In this document: positions 24,545-35,051 of the stretch, in pieces | How positions within the stretch are numbered: the first letter of the stretch is position 1 | Layout of the letters: each line of letters starts with the position of its first letter | DNA from: Corythucha ciliata | Taxonomy: Eukaryota; Arthropoda; Insecta; Hemiptera; Tingidae | DNA length: 64,000 bases | Reading direction: 5' to 3' | NCBI GenBank assembly: GCA_038030265.1 | Contig: CM075941.1 | Coordinates: forward strand, 58,567,952-58,631,951 | Translations under genes and position numbers: made by a program | Notes under the pieces: model-generated | The model's input: the letters and a program-made list of their open reading frames with translations, nothing else | What the model was told of the DNA's origin: nothing | The model's database searches: none

Positions 24545-25365
24545 AAACAGACAATTTTTATGTGAATCCGTTTCGTGCTGGAACTGCGTGCTTCTAATGT
24601 CTCAAGTTTGTTTAAATGGAATACCGTGACCTACCCAAACATCAAAGGGCGGATCAGAGACCTTTTAAAGGGCGGCGGCGGGGGGGTATCGAAAACCCTC
24701 CCACAGAATAACACCTACTCATATCCACCCTCCCCACATCTGTTTTCAGCAATTTGACTAGCTCTACTAGCCTGTTGTTATTATGCCTGGGGCAATGCCG
24801 TTGTTACCCCCACTTTTGGATCCGATGTGAACGTTCTGTAAATTTCTTCCTTTTAAATGTGAAGCATTTTTGGGTTGAATATCCCACAAAATGCATACAT
24901 ATAGCTTGTGAGCCAAAGATTATTACTTTTATATACTTCGTTTCGAATTATTATTTCGTGTGCTTTATCCAGCGATATTTTATTTAAGACTCAAAATAAA
25001 ATCGGTCCTTTTCTGCCCGGTCCGGTCTTTATCGAAAGACCGGACCGGGCCGATTTAACCCCTAAAGGGGAAGTATCACTTCCCTCCCTGATCGTGCGAA
25101 AACCATCATGTATAATTCGTGAAAGAAGAAGAAATGTGCGTGTTTCCTATGATAATTTTACAAAAAGTAACTTTTTCCCCCATTATTTTATTCATTTTGT
25201 GTGTTGGGGGGGGGGGGGAATATGTCCACCCCTTGGACCCACCACGGCCCGGGGGCCCATAGCCGTCTCGGCATCAAACAAGGTCATTTCATCGTTAAAA
25301 TGTTCTGTATTCATAAATGAGCCATCATTTTTTCATTCTTTTAATTCCGAGACCAAGACCAGTCT
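24545..25365. other. Non-coding spacer with a perfect palindrome
   Basis: No gene is seen. The spacer contains a 36-bp perfect hairpin at 25015-25050 (16-bp arms starting GCCCGGTCCGGTCTTT, loop ATCG) and a 14-bp G-run at 25206-25219, followed by a GC-rich stretch that resembles a decayed hAT-like end. Confidence 0.55.
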
Positions 25366-25416
25366 TATAAAGACACACAAGAACCGAACAAGTAGAATGT
25401 TTATTATTGTGTAACA
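25366..25416 (-). repeat. 3' LTR (51 bp) of Mag-like Ty3/gypsy element
   Basis: On the minus strand the repeat starts TGTTACACAATAAT and ends GTGTCTTTATA. The same sequence, with one difference, is found at 27592-27631, just before the gag start. This repeat follows directly after the RNase H remnant, so it is the 3' LTR. About 51 bp is unusually short for an LTR, but short LTRs are known in the Mag lineage. Confidence 0.7.
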
Positions 25417-25419
25417 GTC

Positions 25420-25653
25420 GCCCGCAATCTTCCCCATAGATGATGTACCCAAGCTACTGTCTGCAATGGGGAGTCTCGACAATAAGTCTGCAGGTTTGTT
25501 TTCTTTTCCTGGAACGCACTCAACAGTATATTGATATGAGCTCAAAGACAGAGCCCAGTGAGACAAACGGTTGGCAGCCATTTTCGGGATCTCGCAATTC
25601 TCCCCAAGAATTCGAAGTAAGGGTCGATGTTCGGAGGATAAAACGTCTACCAA
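25420..25653 (-). pseudogene. RNase H C-terminal remnant of Mag-like pol
   Basis: The translated fragment contains LSSYQYTVECVPGKENKPAD followed by LLSRLP, the conserved tail of Ty3/gypsy RNase H that precedes integrase. The catalytic N-terminal part of RNase H is absent. No integrase follows: the reading frame runs straight into the 3' LTR. An internal deletion therefore removed the connection domain, most of RNase H and all of integrase. Confidence 0.75.
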
Positions 25654-25719
25654 AGATGTGTTGATGAAACTAGCGCTAAAGCTTCGCGGTCAATCGACGA
25701 GTAACGTGACTCACTTTTG

Positions 25720-26204
25720 TTAAAAATTCGCGATGCGAAAGCTATTGGTTTTCCCTGTTATAATTATGTCATCGAGAAAACACAAAACGTTATCTATGCC
25801 AGCCAAAATGTTATCCATAGTCTTTTGGAACAGAGATGGTGCGAAATTAACGCCGAACGGAAGACGTCTGTACCTGAAAACCCCTTTGGATGTGGAAATT
25901 ACCAAATACTGACGGGACCGTTCCTCTACTTCCATCTGAAGGTACGCGTCTTTCAAATCGAAAATTGTTTCCCACCTCGTAGTTTGTCACGAATTTCGTC
26001 AAATCTGGGAAGGGGATGATGGTCCTGAGCAATCACCGGATTTATTGTTACTTTAAAGTCAGCACATAATCTGACACGACCATCGGGTTTCAAAACTACG
26101 ACGAGAGGAGATGCCCATTCTATCGGAAACTGAGTTGTATCAATCTGTTCAATAACACCTTCTTTGAGTAACCGTTCCAACTCTAGCTCCACCTTGTCCC
26201 TCAA
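25720..26204 (-). pseudogene. Reverse transcriptase remnant (Mag-like Ty3/gypsy)
   Basis: Two overlapping frames carry the reverse transcriptase. The first (25953-26204) has IEWASPLVVVLKPDGRVRLC, the fingers/palm region, then the DHHPLPRFDEI block. The second (25720-25956) has GVFRYRRLPFGVNFAPSLFQ and the catalytic FLDD box, the YxDD equivalent. A frameshift separates them in the overlap. The thumb is missing and the sequence jumps to the end of RNase H. The element is inactive and would have copied its RNA in cytoplasmic particles. Confidence 0.85.
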
Positions 26205-26912
26205 GGCGAAAGGAACCGGCCTTGGTTTGAAAAGTTTCGGTACGGCCCCTTATGTCCTTTGATTGTACCCAGTCCTGGACTAAAATTTTCTTTGTGGTCG
26301 TCTAGAATTGATTGTAATTTGAGAGTGTTGTCGTTTTTTGACCTCTTTACGTTGCAAATTCTAGCTCCAGGAGGTAGGGGCAACTGGAATTTTAAACACC
26401 AATCCAAACCAAACAGAGGGACATCATCTGATTCCACGACACATAATTTTAATTTGTATGATTTTCCGAATGCTTCTACCGCCACGAAAGCTTCACCGAG
26501 TGTTTTAATGGGTACTTCAGTGTACGCAACTAAATTCCGAGAGGCTTTATTCAGTTTAGGAGACCCCAACTTAAACCAGGTTGATTTTTCCAATCACCGT
26601 TTGTGAAGCACCAGGGTCATACAGCATTGATAACTTCACACCGTTTATGATGACGTCCAACATTGCTTTCTGCCCTCTAGAAATGACACACACACTATCT
26701 GTCTCAGAATGTGAACTTCCAGATCGAGATGCAGAACTGTGTCTGACTTGGGTTAATTTATCCCTGACAATTTTAGCTCGACCAGTTTTAAGACATGTCC
26801 GTGCAAAATGACCCTTCTGTTTGCACAGAAAACATTCCTGCCCCGCAGCTGGACAGGAAACCTTGTCAATGTGAACACTACTCCCGCACTGACCTTTTTG
26901 AGCTCTAGACAC
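26201..26912 (-). pseudogene. Zinc-knuckle and protease remnant (Mag-like)
   Basis: The upstream frame (26571-26912) holds one CCHC knuckle, CFLCKQKGHFARTC, the nucleocapsid-type RNA-binding motif. It is followed by LSMLYDPGASQTVIG, the aspartic-protease active site with DPGA where DTGA or DSGA is expected. The next frame (26201-26593) continues through protease and its linker to the reverse transcriptase. The altered active site and the frame change indicate decay. Confidence 0.75.
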
Positions 26913-27578
26913 CTTGTATGTTTGTTTTTACCCGACTGCTTAATGGTATTCGCCGAACTCGTCGTTCCCAAATCCTTTAATCTTTGCTGGTGGGTGGATA
27001 CCTGCTCAAAAAGCAACACAGAATTTTCTATTTCCTCTAGAGTTGTGTTGTTTGACGGGTGCTTAGCTATAAGATCGTGTTGCCAAGAATCATTGTTGAT
27101 GCCGATCACGATCTGATCCCTTAAATGTTCTTACAAGCACTTCCCGAACTCACACTTATTTGCCAAAGAACGTAGCTCACGAATAAAACATTTTACGCTT
27201 TCTCCGTCCTGTCTAAAACGCAAAGCAAACTCTCGACGCAACGCAAAAATTAGTACATCTCTTTTATAAAAGGACGATAACTGTTTTTTTAAAACCAGAA
27301 AGCCAATTTCTTGAACATTAAGGGGTTGAAAATGTTCAACTAAAAGTTTGAAAGGCGCTTGGACCTACGGAACACAGTAATAAAAGACCACGCACCTTGT
27401 CATCCGCGGGAATTTGATTTTTTAGCAGTTCAAGTTCAAACCGCTGAATGTAGAAATTCCAATCTTCCAACTCGTCGTCGAAATTTGGAAACTTGAATTT
27501 GGAAACATAATCTTGAACGGGCCGTTGTTCGACCGGTTCATCGAGCTCTACGCGACTGTTCCTGGTTTGTCTTGGCAT
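26753..27578 (-). pseudogene. Gag remnant (Mag-like)
   Basis: The likely gag ATG is at 27578, only 13 bp from the end of the 5' LTR. The first frame encodes YVSKFKFPNFDDELEDWNFY, typical of Mag/SURL capsid starts. Homology continues in a second frame (26753-27109), so at least one frameshift breaks it. The plausible primer-binding site TGGCGATCGAGG lies between LTR and ATG. Confidence 0.7.
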
Positions 27579-27591
27579 CCTCGATCGCCAA

Positions 27592-27631
27592 TATAAAGAC
27601 ACACAAGAACCGAACAAGTAGAATGTTCATT
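27592..27631 (-). repeat. 5' LTR of Mag-like element, 3' portion
   Basis: This 40-bp stretch matches the 3' LTR at 25366-25405 with one C/T difference. It is cut at 27631 by the 4.5-kb DNA element. The rest of the LTR appears at 32125-32138 (ATTATTATATAAAG), diverged from ATTATTGTGTAACA. Confidence 0.7.
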
Positions 27632-28689
27632 AGGGAGTTATTGCATAGCCGTCTGACGCTTAACGTTTACGGTTATGTGACGTCACCATAAGCGTAGCCG
27701 TTTGTGTCGGTGGAAAAAGAGTTATTGCAAATAATAGTTACGCTAAAATATGAACACATGGTAGGGCATAGATGCACTTAATTGCTTCAAATAAATTAAT
27801 AAAACACCTCCTCCATAGAGGAGGAATAACATGGAGGGAGTGTCTTCCAAAATCCCTGACCAAATCATAACTGAAGGAAAAAGTATCTTTTCAAGTGAAG
27901 CTACCCTTCCGGGTAACATGTCAAAGACGGAAACCTCTCATTTGACATTATTTATCCATGTTATAATCTGAACCGTCTCGCGGAAGTCTCGCGGGAGAGC
28001 ATATTCCACGTGACAGAACTAGAATTGTGGTTGTTTCATAGGCTTGCCCGCCGACAAAATCAGTAGATATGCAGTTAAATAAATGAAGTAGGTAACGAAT
28101 CGATAAACTATAATTATTTCTGTTCTGTTTCTTCCCAATTAGATGACCTTCAGCAACAGTCAACATGGGTTACCTACTGATCAACTTTCGGCTGTTATGA
28201 TATGTGATCGGCTTGCCTTCAATGTACACAAACCCTTTCGTGCACGCTTGTGAAGAATTATTAACTTCATCGACGGTCTGTCTTTACTACCCTGGTCACT
28301 GACAGATAATAGACGTTTTGGATTCTTAATCTAAACAACGCTACAACGTTGTATCATGGCTCGAGTGATGAAACTTGTGCGTAAGGCCAGACCCAACGAT
28401 TCAGCGCCGACTGCGAATGTTGGTAAGGTGGGGTTGCTTCGCCCCATCATACCATTTGAATTGATTAAAATATAGTATAGCCTCTAATTGATACAATTTT
28501 CTTCAGAATATTTTTGGAGTCGTGTATGCCCGACACTTTTCTCAGTTCATTTTCGGGGCGACCTCTCTCAGAAGCCAAGTCAGAACTTGGAGCCGTACGT
28601 AAGGAAGTGTCAAGGGGCACGTGCCCCGACATCAACCAGACAGTCGCAGCGCTTTGTTAAGTTATAGGGTGGGAGTGGGGGGCTTTTAT

Positions 28690-29430
28690 CTCACTATGTC
28701 AATTAGCAGCCGAGAAACAGAGTGATGGGTCTCTAATGAGCGAACCCCCAGAAAATTCTATTTTTATGGATCCAAACCCACCAAATTGGTTTCTGTAAGT
28801 GACAGATCCGCTAAATTGCTGGAAGAGTCATGGCAGCGAAATTGGTTATTTTAATCAGCCGGCCCCCGCAAAATTGCTTTTAAGGTAGGTCAAAAGCAGA
28901 AATAATACAGCATTCGAGGTCTTGAGGGGGACGAGCTTGCGAAATTCTGTGTTGAAGGAGGAGGGAAAGTTGCAGGCCCTGCAATGCAGAGCATGAAATA
29001 GAAAGATCTGTATCAAGTACGTGGAACCAGTTCTTTGAAGTTGTGACTTGTTGGTTGTCAAAGTTCTGCCTCTCGAAATTTCGTGTGCAAACTGTGATTC
29101 CATGTTTAACCCCCCCCCCCCACCAATAGCAAGCCATAAACGAACGGATTTTTTTGACAGGCCAGAACCGCAGCCCGGGCCCGCGGATTTTTCTAACGGG
29201 CCCGGCCTGCGGGTTTCTGCCTTGAACGTGAGTGGAGAATGACAGGCCAGAACCGCACATTAAGACCGTGGGTTTTTCCAACAGGCCAAATCTGCGGGTT
29301 TTTAGCCTGCCGTTGCCCACTCACGTGCAGTCCTCGCCTTCGGGAAAACTTACCAACGGTTCAAATCCGTTTGTGTATGGTGAAACCCGCAGATTTTGAA
29401 AAACGAAATCCTCAGGTTGAACTGTCCAGC
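28690..29430. repeat. Degenerate short arrays inside the 4.5-kb element
   Basis: At 28730-28880 units resemble CCACCAAATTGGTTT, CGCTAAATTGC and CGCAAAATTGC. At 29150-29420 units resemble CAGGCCAGAACCGC followed by GCGGGTTTTTC. A C-run lies at 29109-29121. Similar CGGGTTTGGC words recur at 63830-64000. Confidence 0.55.
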
Positions 29431-29520
29431 ATGTCCCACAGATCAAAGGCAAAAGCGACGGATTTCGTATTTTTCTAAGGAAAGAGGTCAGCCATATGCG
29501 TCTTATGGGTCCACGGGCAT

Positions 29521-29593
29521 GACTCGGTGGTGTAATGGATTCAATACTGGCTTCGCAAACCAGCCGGCCTGGGTTCAAATCCAGCTATTGCTC
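29521..29593 (+). repeat. tRNA-derived SINE-like head (tRNA-Ala-like)
   Basis: Box A-like TGGTGTAATGG (29528-29538) and box B-like GGTTCAAATCC (29572-29582) are spaced as in a tRNA. An anticodon-like loop TTCGCAA between imperfectly paired CTGGC and ACCAG would read CGC (alanine). The acceptor stem does not pair well and no CCA or terminator follows directly. This makes a SINE head or tRNA pseudogene more likely than a working tRNA gene. The possible SINE body (to about 29750) is not defined by a clear tail. Confidence 0.6.
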
Positions 29594-30479
29594 ATTTGTC
29601 ATAAGGCTGCAGCGAGCTGCGACACGGCTTCCTCGGCTTCGTGTGTGTGTTCACGGCGGTCGGGTGCGTATGACAAACTTCACACCGACCGAAACGCCCG
29701 CGCAGTACGAGTGTGAAGTGCACAGCTAGATCAGGGTATAACCAAGGGATAAATCAAAAAATATTTGTCGATCTAAAACGTTTAATTTGGTGCGAAACCA
29801 CGGTTTCAGCATCATAAGTCGCTCAGTCGTTGTCGTCAGCTCCAAATTTTTACCCAATTTACCCATCAGAAAACGCCCGTGGGTGCAGCGACATCTGCGT
29901 GCATCGAACTCGAACCCCTGGGTCATCAAGTGAGCGGTCACAGTCCCCCCCCCCCACCTCACCCCGTAAAAACAGTTTTTGGATCCTGAGGGCTTGTTCT
30001 ATAACTTTAACAACAGTAGTTAACGACAGTAAGTCATATGCTTTCATTAATTAAATCGACGAAATTGAATGAAATCAGGTGATTGACTGTTGGTATCAAC
30101 TGTTGCTAATTTTAAAGAACACAGGCCCTGCTTTCTTTCGCTCTGTGATCTGTAGTTTTTAATTCGTGTCCCTCGCCCAGAATGTAGCGTGAAGCTAATC
30201 ATTTGCGGCCTGGATTATGTCCCTTATTTCTCCCATAAAGCAGTGTAATAATGTTAAGCAGCTGAAGTGTCCGTTTCTTGGCCCGATACCTTTTAGTTTC
30301 AGGCTAATAAAGTTCGTTTTCAAGTATGCATCGTCGGGATTTTTTTGTAAACATAGCAATTTCTGGCCGTTAGTTTATGATGTACAATGCTGCAATGTGC
30401 TTGTACCTCTGTGAGTGAATTGCCAGTTATTGGATCCAACGAAACTGACGATCCATTCAGGAAACCGTTAATTTGGACT

Positions 30480-31020
30480 CAAACTATAGAGTCTTGACCC
30501 TAGAAACTGACTGTTTAGCTTAATACCGGGCACGCCCCGACTCGTGAATTGACAATTCAGGCATTCAAACTGAGTAATTAGCCTACCTAAAATAAATATC
30601 TTGAAAAGTCACAATTTTTCGACGAAACCTCCACAGAAACGGTGACACTTACTTGAAAGATTGATAATATCGCGCTAGAATCTGACTCTTAATGCAGAAA
30701 ACTGGAATTTAGCCCCCAAGAACCAGACTCTTTCATTTCTCGACGCCCCGAAAATGGTCCAACTCACCATCTTGGACAATTTTGTGGCACAAAATGACCA
30801 CTCATCCTGGGAAATGTTGATTTGTTATGTCAGGATGGTCATATCGTCCGGTTAAATGCTCTAAAGCTTGAGGACTGATGATAATTCAATCAAGTCGATC
30901 CCGAGGCCTGAACGAGCCAGTCAGTTTTGCCGTCCACACGCTCAAACTTTCCGTAGGGAACGACTGGATTTGAGCTTTCCGTAGGGAAAGACTGGCCGTG
31001 TAGCCGGGCCTTTAGACTGG
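30480..31020. repeat. Degenerate repeats with duplicated TTTCCGTAGGGAA motif
   Basis: Loosely periodic AACTGAC and CCAGTC words fill 30480-30900. At 30940-31000, TTTCCGTAGGGAA followed by (C/A)GACTGG occurs twice about 31 bp apart. The block ends with CGTGTAGCCGGGCC, which could be a MITE end, but a matching partner is not clear. Confidence 0.4.
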
Positions 31021-31840
31021 AGTATCAAACCGGAATTGTAACGTGCGAACCCCAAAAGCTCCAATAGAGCAATGTGGGCTCGGGAGTCGTCGGGAATTCG
31101 TCACGTGCTTTCATGTCTACTGAATCCGCTTATGATCTGAGTTGGTGGTCCATACATCGTCTACAGCAATCAAACACGAAAAGCAATCCAATTCCCTACA
31201 GTAAACCAATCAGTTTTCTATAAAATTGGTTCTCTTACCCACCGGCTTAGTTGAAAACAGATCGTCTTCGAATATGCCTTGACTACACTGGCATTAGAGG
31301 CGAGATGAGATGACAAAACGTCTGGGTATTGAGATTCATATTATGAATAGATCGTGAAAAATGACAATGTTGGAGGTTCGCGGTCGTATCGTAATCTCAC
31401 GTTCGTTTGATATTTGTTCAATGCAAATAAAAAATACAGAAAGACGATTAATATTGACTATTACTGTCACGAACCACGTAGGCGCATTAAAAACGAAGTA
31501 CCAAGGGACTTTACGAGCACAGTGTGTTAAAATTACCGTCAAAAATATTTCTATAATTTGATGTTCAAATTTCTTCCCAGACAAGAACGAAACATAATTA
31601 AGTTATATTTCAATAAAACAGAAAATGAGAAAACTTATCAATTTTGTTTACTACGTTTGTTTACATTGAGTAGGAAACTAGGGAAGTTCTGTGGCTGTTA
31701 CCCTAAAAGCAACCTCTTTCGACAGCTGTAATCTTGGGGTCGTCCCCTTGAACCCCTCTTTCCATCAAGGCTCCCTCCATGTTATTACTCCTCTATGACC
31801 TCCTCATACTGGACTTTAAACGTTTGTGATTAACGCTTAA

Positions 31841-32040
31841 GGTCGGTCGTCCACTGGAAGCGTTTTCAAGCGGCACTACAACGAGCGAACATCCCAAAGT
31901 CTCAAATTGAATGTGACATCGTCCACTGCACGCTTAGCAGCAGTGAATACGATTTGTGTCTTTTTGTATGTAAGCTCGATGTCGCTCATTGTAGCGCGTT
32001 GTAGCACCGGTCGAAAACGCTTCCAGTGGACGACCAGCCC
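31841..32040. mobile_element. ~200-bp MITE with GGTCGTCCACTGGAAGCG termini
   Basis: The left end GGTCGGTCGTCCACTGGAAG and the reverse complement of the right end GGGCTGGTCGTCCACTGGAA match over more than 25 bp, and inner inverted similarity (CTACAACG) continues the arms. The MITE sits in the right arm of the 4.5-kb element, so it inserted later. No certain target duplication is seen. Confidence 0.75.
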
Positions 32041-32191
32041 AAACTAAAAAATTGAATTTTACGCTTATCATGACGTCACATAACCGTTAACGTTAACCGT
32101 CAGACGGTTATGCAATAACTCCCTATTATTATATAAAGATGATGAGAACTCATCTGTTGTTTTTAGTATTGAAGGTTCCATATCATTATAA

Positions 32192-33394
32192 GGCCCCTTT
32201 TACACGAGTAAAGCTGGCCATTCACAAGCGCTCCGAACGGCGTGGCGCGGCGGGTCAGCGGGCCAAATGGCTGGAGGAAAAAACCAGAGAATTTCCTTGG
32301 CCATTCACGATCACGCCACTCCACGCCGTTTTCAGTAGTGTTCTGGATTGCCAACGAGTCGCTTCTTTTGCTACGAACATGGACGACGATACTCTCTTTT
32401 TTTATGCGACAGTGTGTTTGTTCATAAAACTAAAAAAAAAAAAAAACCAAAAGGGTGTGGGTGAAACGGTGGCTTCAAAGGAGGAACCAGTTGACCCACG
32501 TCAATTTATTGAATGAGTTGGTTTGCGAATGAGTATGGATATCATGGAGCGAACCATGCAATTTAGCAATTACATTAAAATAGAGATAACTGGTCCGGGA
32601 AACGATGCCTCGGAAGTTAACGAAATAAAAGAGATATTTGGTCAGAGGAACGATGTCTCAAATTATCTCTACGGAAATGAGAAGAGACACGATCACTATA
32701 TTGTATGCATTTCAATCACCTGTAGCTACAACTATCAGTCTAAACATAAAACGGGGAGGACGTGGACACCTACAAGGGGATGATGAGGAGGGTGTCAGTT
32801 AAAGACTGAAAATTTATCAATATCTTGTGGCGCTGCGTACAGATTTGGAACTAGCCAAATCAACCCTTTATATGGAACTAACCATAAATTAACCAGATTT
32901 GGAACTAGCCAAATCAACCCTTTATATGGAACTAACCATATTTGAAAGGAGCCAAATTAACCTTTAAAGACTAAAAATTTGTCACCATATTATAACGTGA
33001 TATTTTCCGGATAAATCCGGATTTGGAGCGTTGGTGCGGTCGTGAATGGGACTTTCTCCGACGGGCCGACTAGCGTGGCGGGTTGACTTTGCCACTCACG
33101 AGAGTGTGGCGGGCCCGCCAAATGAAGCGGCGCGGTGGATTTTGGACTCGTTGGATATCCTACTGCACCGAACGCTCCATCGAAATCGCGGCGGTATTCT
33201 CCATTCACGAACCAGCTTTGGAGTGTTGCCACGCCATTTGGCTGGATGGAGCGCTCGTGAATGGCCAGCTTAAGTTTTTTGAACAAATTAGCCATTTTGA
33301 AAAAAATTGACAGATGTTTCCTGCCTCAAATCATCTGGTTGTGATCAGATTGAACATATTTTTGAACAAAAAACTTACTCGTGTAAAACAGGCC
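32192..33394. mobile_element. 1.2-kb PIF/Harbinger-like non-autonomous element (TAA duplication)
   Basis: The left end GGCCCCTTTTACACGAGTAA is inverted at the right end as GGCCTGTTTTACACGAGTAA. TAA flanks both sides (32189-32191 and 33395-33397), the TWA-type duplication of PIF/Harbinger elements. Subterminal inverted similarity is present: AAGCTGGCCATTCAC at 32210 and its complement near 33260. A ~45-60-bp direct duplication occurs at 32839-32940. The interior has no transposase; the 125-codon frame at 32139-32516 is not recognisable. Confidence 0.8.
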
Positions 33395-33397
33395 TAA

Positions 33398-33470
33398 GTC
33401 TCGGTCTCGTCTCGAAAATAGCGGTCTCGTCTCGGTCTCGGCTCGAGTTTCACTAGTTTGGCTTTCTCGA
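33398..33470. repeat. GGTCTCGTCTC simple repeat
   Basis: Irregular copies of GGTCTCGTCTC lie beside the right end of the Harbinger-like element. This is low-complexity sequence only. Confidence 0.7.
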
Positions 33471-35050
33471 ATCGATCATGATACTGGGCTTGTTGACCCC
33501 AAAAGCCGCAAAAAATTGAAATTTTCCTCCAGATAAATGCTTTTCTTCGCAAAATTGACCATTTTTCGTCGGAAAATCGAGTAGAGGTGTCAATTTGACA
33601 TGGGAACTGAGAATTTCCCTGGGATCCTGATCAAATCTCTCCCCATCTAAAATGACTCAAACCTTTCACTGCCTTACAGAAGTTCAATTCAATTATGATA
33701 TTCGGCTTAGGCTTTTTTTTTCTAGACAATAATGAGAAAAAATCACTTTTTCCCCCACACTCACTGACTTGCGAGCGCGGTTAATTATAATGTAACAAAA
33801 CGTTTGAATAGGAGTTGGAAGCTGAAGTATAGAAAGTGAGTAAAAAAAGAATAAACTTTAGCTTGAAGAGTTCACCGGTAGAACCATTACGTATGTTTTA
33901 TGACCCATAATAAACTTTAGATGAAGTCGGTAAGCCCCCCCCCTCCCTCCCCACTCATCCACCCTACCCAACGACCGCTATAGTTATGGAATAAGGTAGC
34001 CTCTTAAGAAAATAAAATATCTGCTCCCCCACCCCTCGCCATTATTTTTCCTCGTTACAAAGCTTCCGGGTGAATTCTCTTAAAAACCCGGTATTGCCAA
34101 AGTTATTTAAAAAAAAGGTTCTTTTCTTTCAACGGAGTGCCAAGGTTTTTTGAGAGAAAATACAGGGAGAAAAAAAAGTCAAAAAATTTCCTCTCTTGCA
34201 CTCAAGCGTGTAACAATCACTCGAGAAACTTAATATGGAGAGGACTCCTGTGAGTCGTCCCATCTATAATTATGGAGAAGTTAATCTGAGAGCGCCTATA
34301 GGATGGGTGATTTCAGCTTGTGTTTCCAATTAATCTTTATTCCAGGTATAAACAGAGCTTAAATAAGTAGCGCCGCAGGGCCTTTGTTTCTGAAGTTTGA
34401 AAAAGAAGGGAAAAAAAGGGCTAAAACTCCAATTAAACACTGTCGCGCTAAAACTGAAGGAAACAGTGAAATTGTTTAGTGTTGACTTTACGTTATTTCA
34501 TGGGAATATGTTTTGTCGATTACAATAATTCAACAAAATGTGGGGGTTCTCCAGGGGAGTAATAGACGCTCGCGTCTCTATAGGCCGTAGTATAATCCTT
34601 GAGGAAGCAGAGTGCCCGTGAGATTAAGTATAAAACGAGAAGGAGTGAGAAAAGGGAAGGAATTATCGCGAAATAGGATTTACATGTCGCACTCGAAGAG
34701 GGCGCAATAATCCTTGGTTGTCATATTCGAACACCCTTCCCTATACGATATGGAATGGTCTTTCTGGGGGGTCTTAGAGGCCCCCTACCTTGAAGCTCTA
34801 TGGGGAGCGTTAATTAGAGCTTATCTCTTCGAACGAGATATGTTTGCAACGACTTTATTTGCAACTTGTTCTTGTTAAGGAATATCGAAAATACTTTTTT
34901 TTTTTCAATAAAAAGATAAAAAAATTGAGGCTGATTTTGATTTATAGCGACAGGGAGGAGTTGAGTCATCTAAAAACCACTACTGGCTCGACGTTTTTAA
35001 ATACAAAAAAAAAAAAATTTAAAGACCGGGCTCGGCAAAGAAATAATTGG
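33471..35050. other. Non-coding interval
   Basis: No gene is recognised. The interval contains C-runs near 33935-33943, A/T homopolymers near 34895 and 35005, and mixed AT-rich sequence. The 69-codon frame at 34844 is lysine-rich low-complexity sequence. Confidence 0.55.
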
Positions 35051-35051
35051 T

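Larger units (their letters stand above)
27632..32124. mobile_element. 4.5-kb inverted-repeat DNA element, no transposase seen
   Basis: The ends are inverted over about 60 bp: AGGGAGTTATTGCATAGCCG at the left, and the reverse complement of the right end starts AGGGAGTTATTGCATAACCG. Both arms continue through GGTTATGTGACGTCA. Further subterminal inverted similarity links 27805-27845 with 31762-31806. Flanks share ATT (27629-27631 and 32125-32127); a TA duplication within the ends is an alternative reading. The element interrupts the Mag-like 5' LTR. I recognise no transposase in the interior, which holds degenerate repeats, a SINE-like head and a nested MITE. Confidence 0.8.

Noticed and set aside
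29906..29945. Reverse-strand tRNA (GGTTCGAGTTC box B-like)
   Set aside because: A matching box A and cloverleaf could not be drawn. The C-run next to it makes a chance match likely.
30940..31016. MITE ending CGTGTAGCCGGGCC
   Set aside because: No convincing inverted partner or target duplication could be placed. It is kept only as a degenerate repeat.
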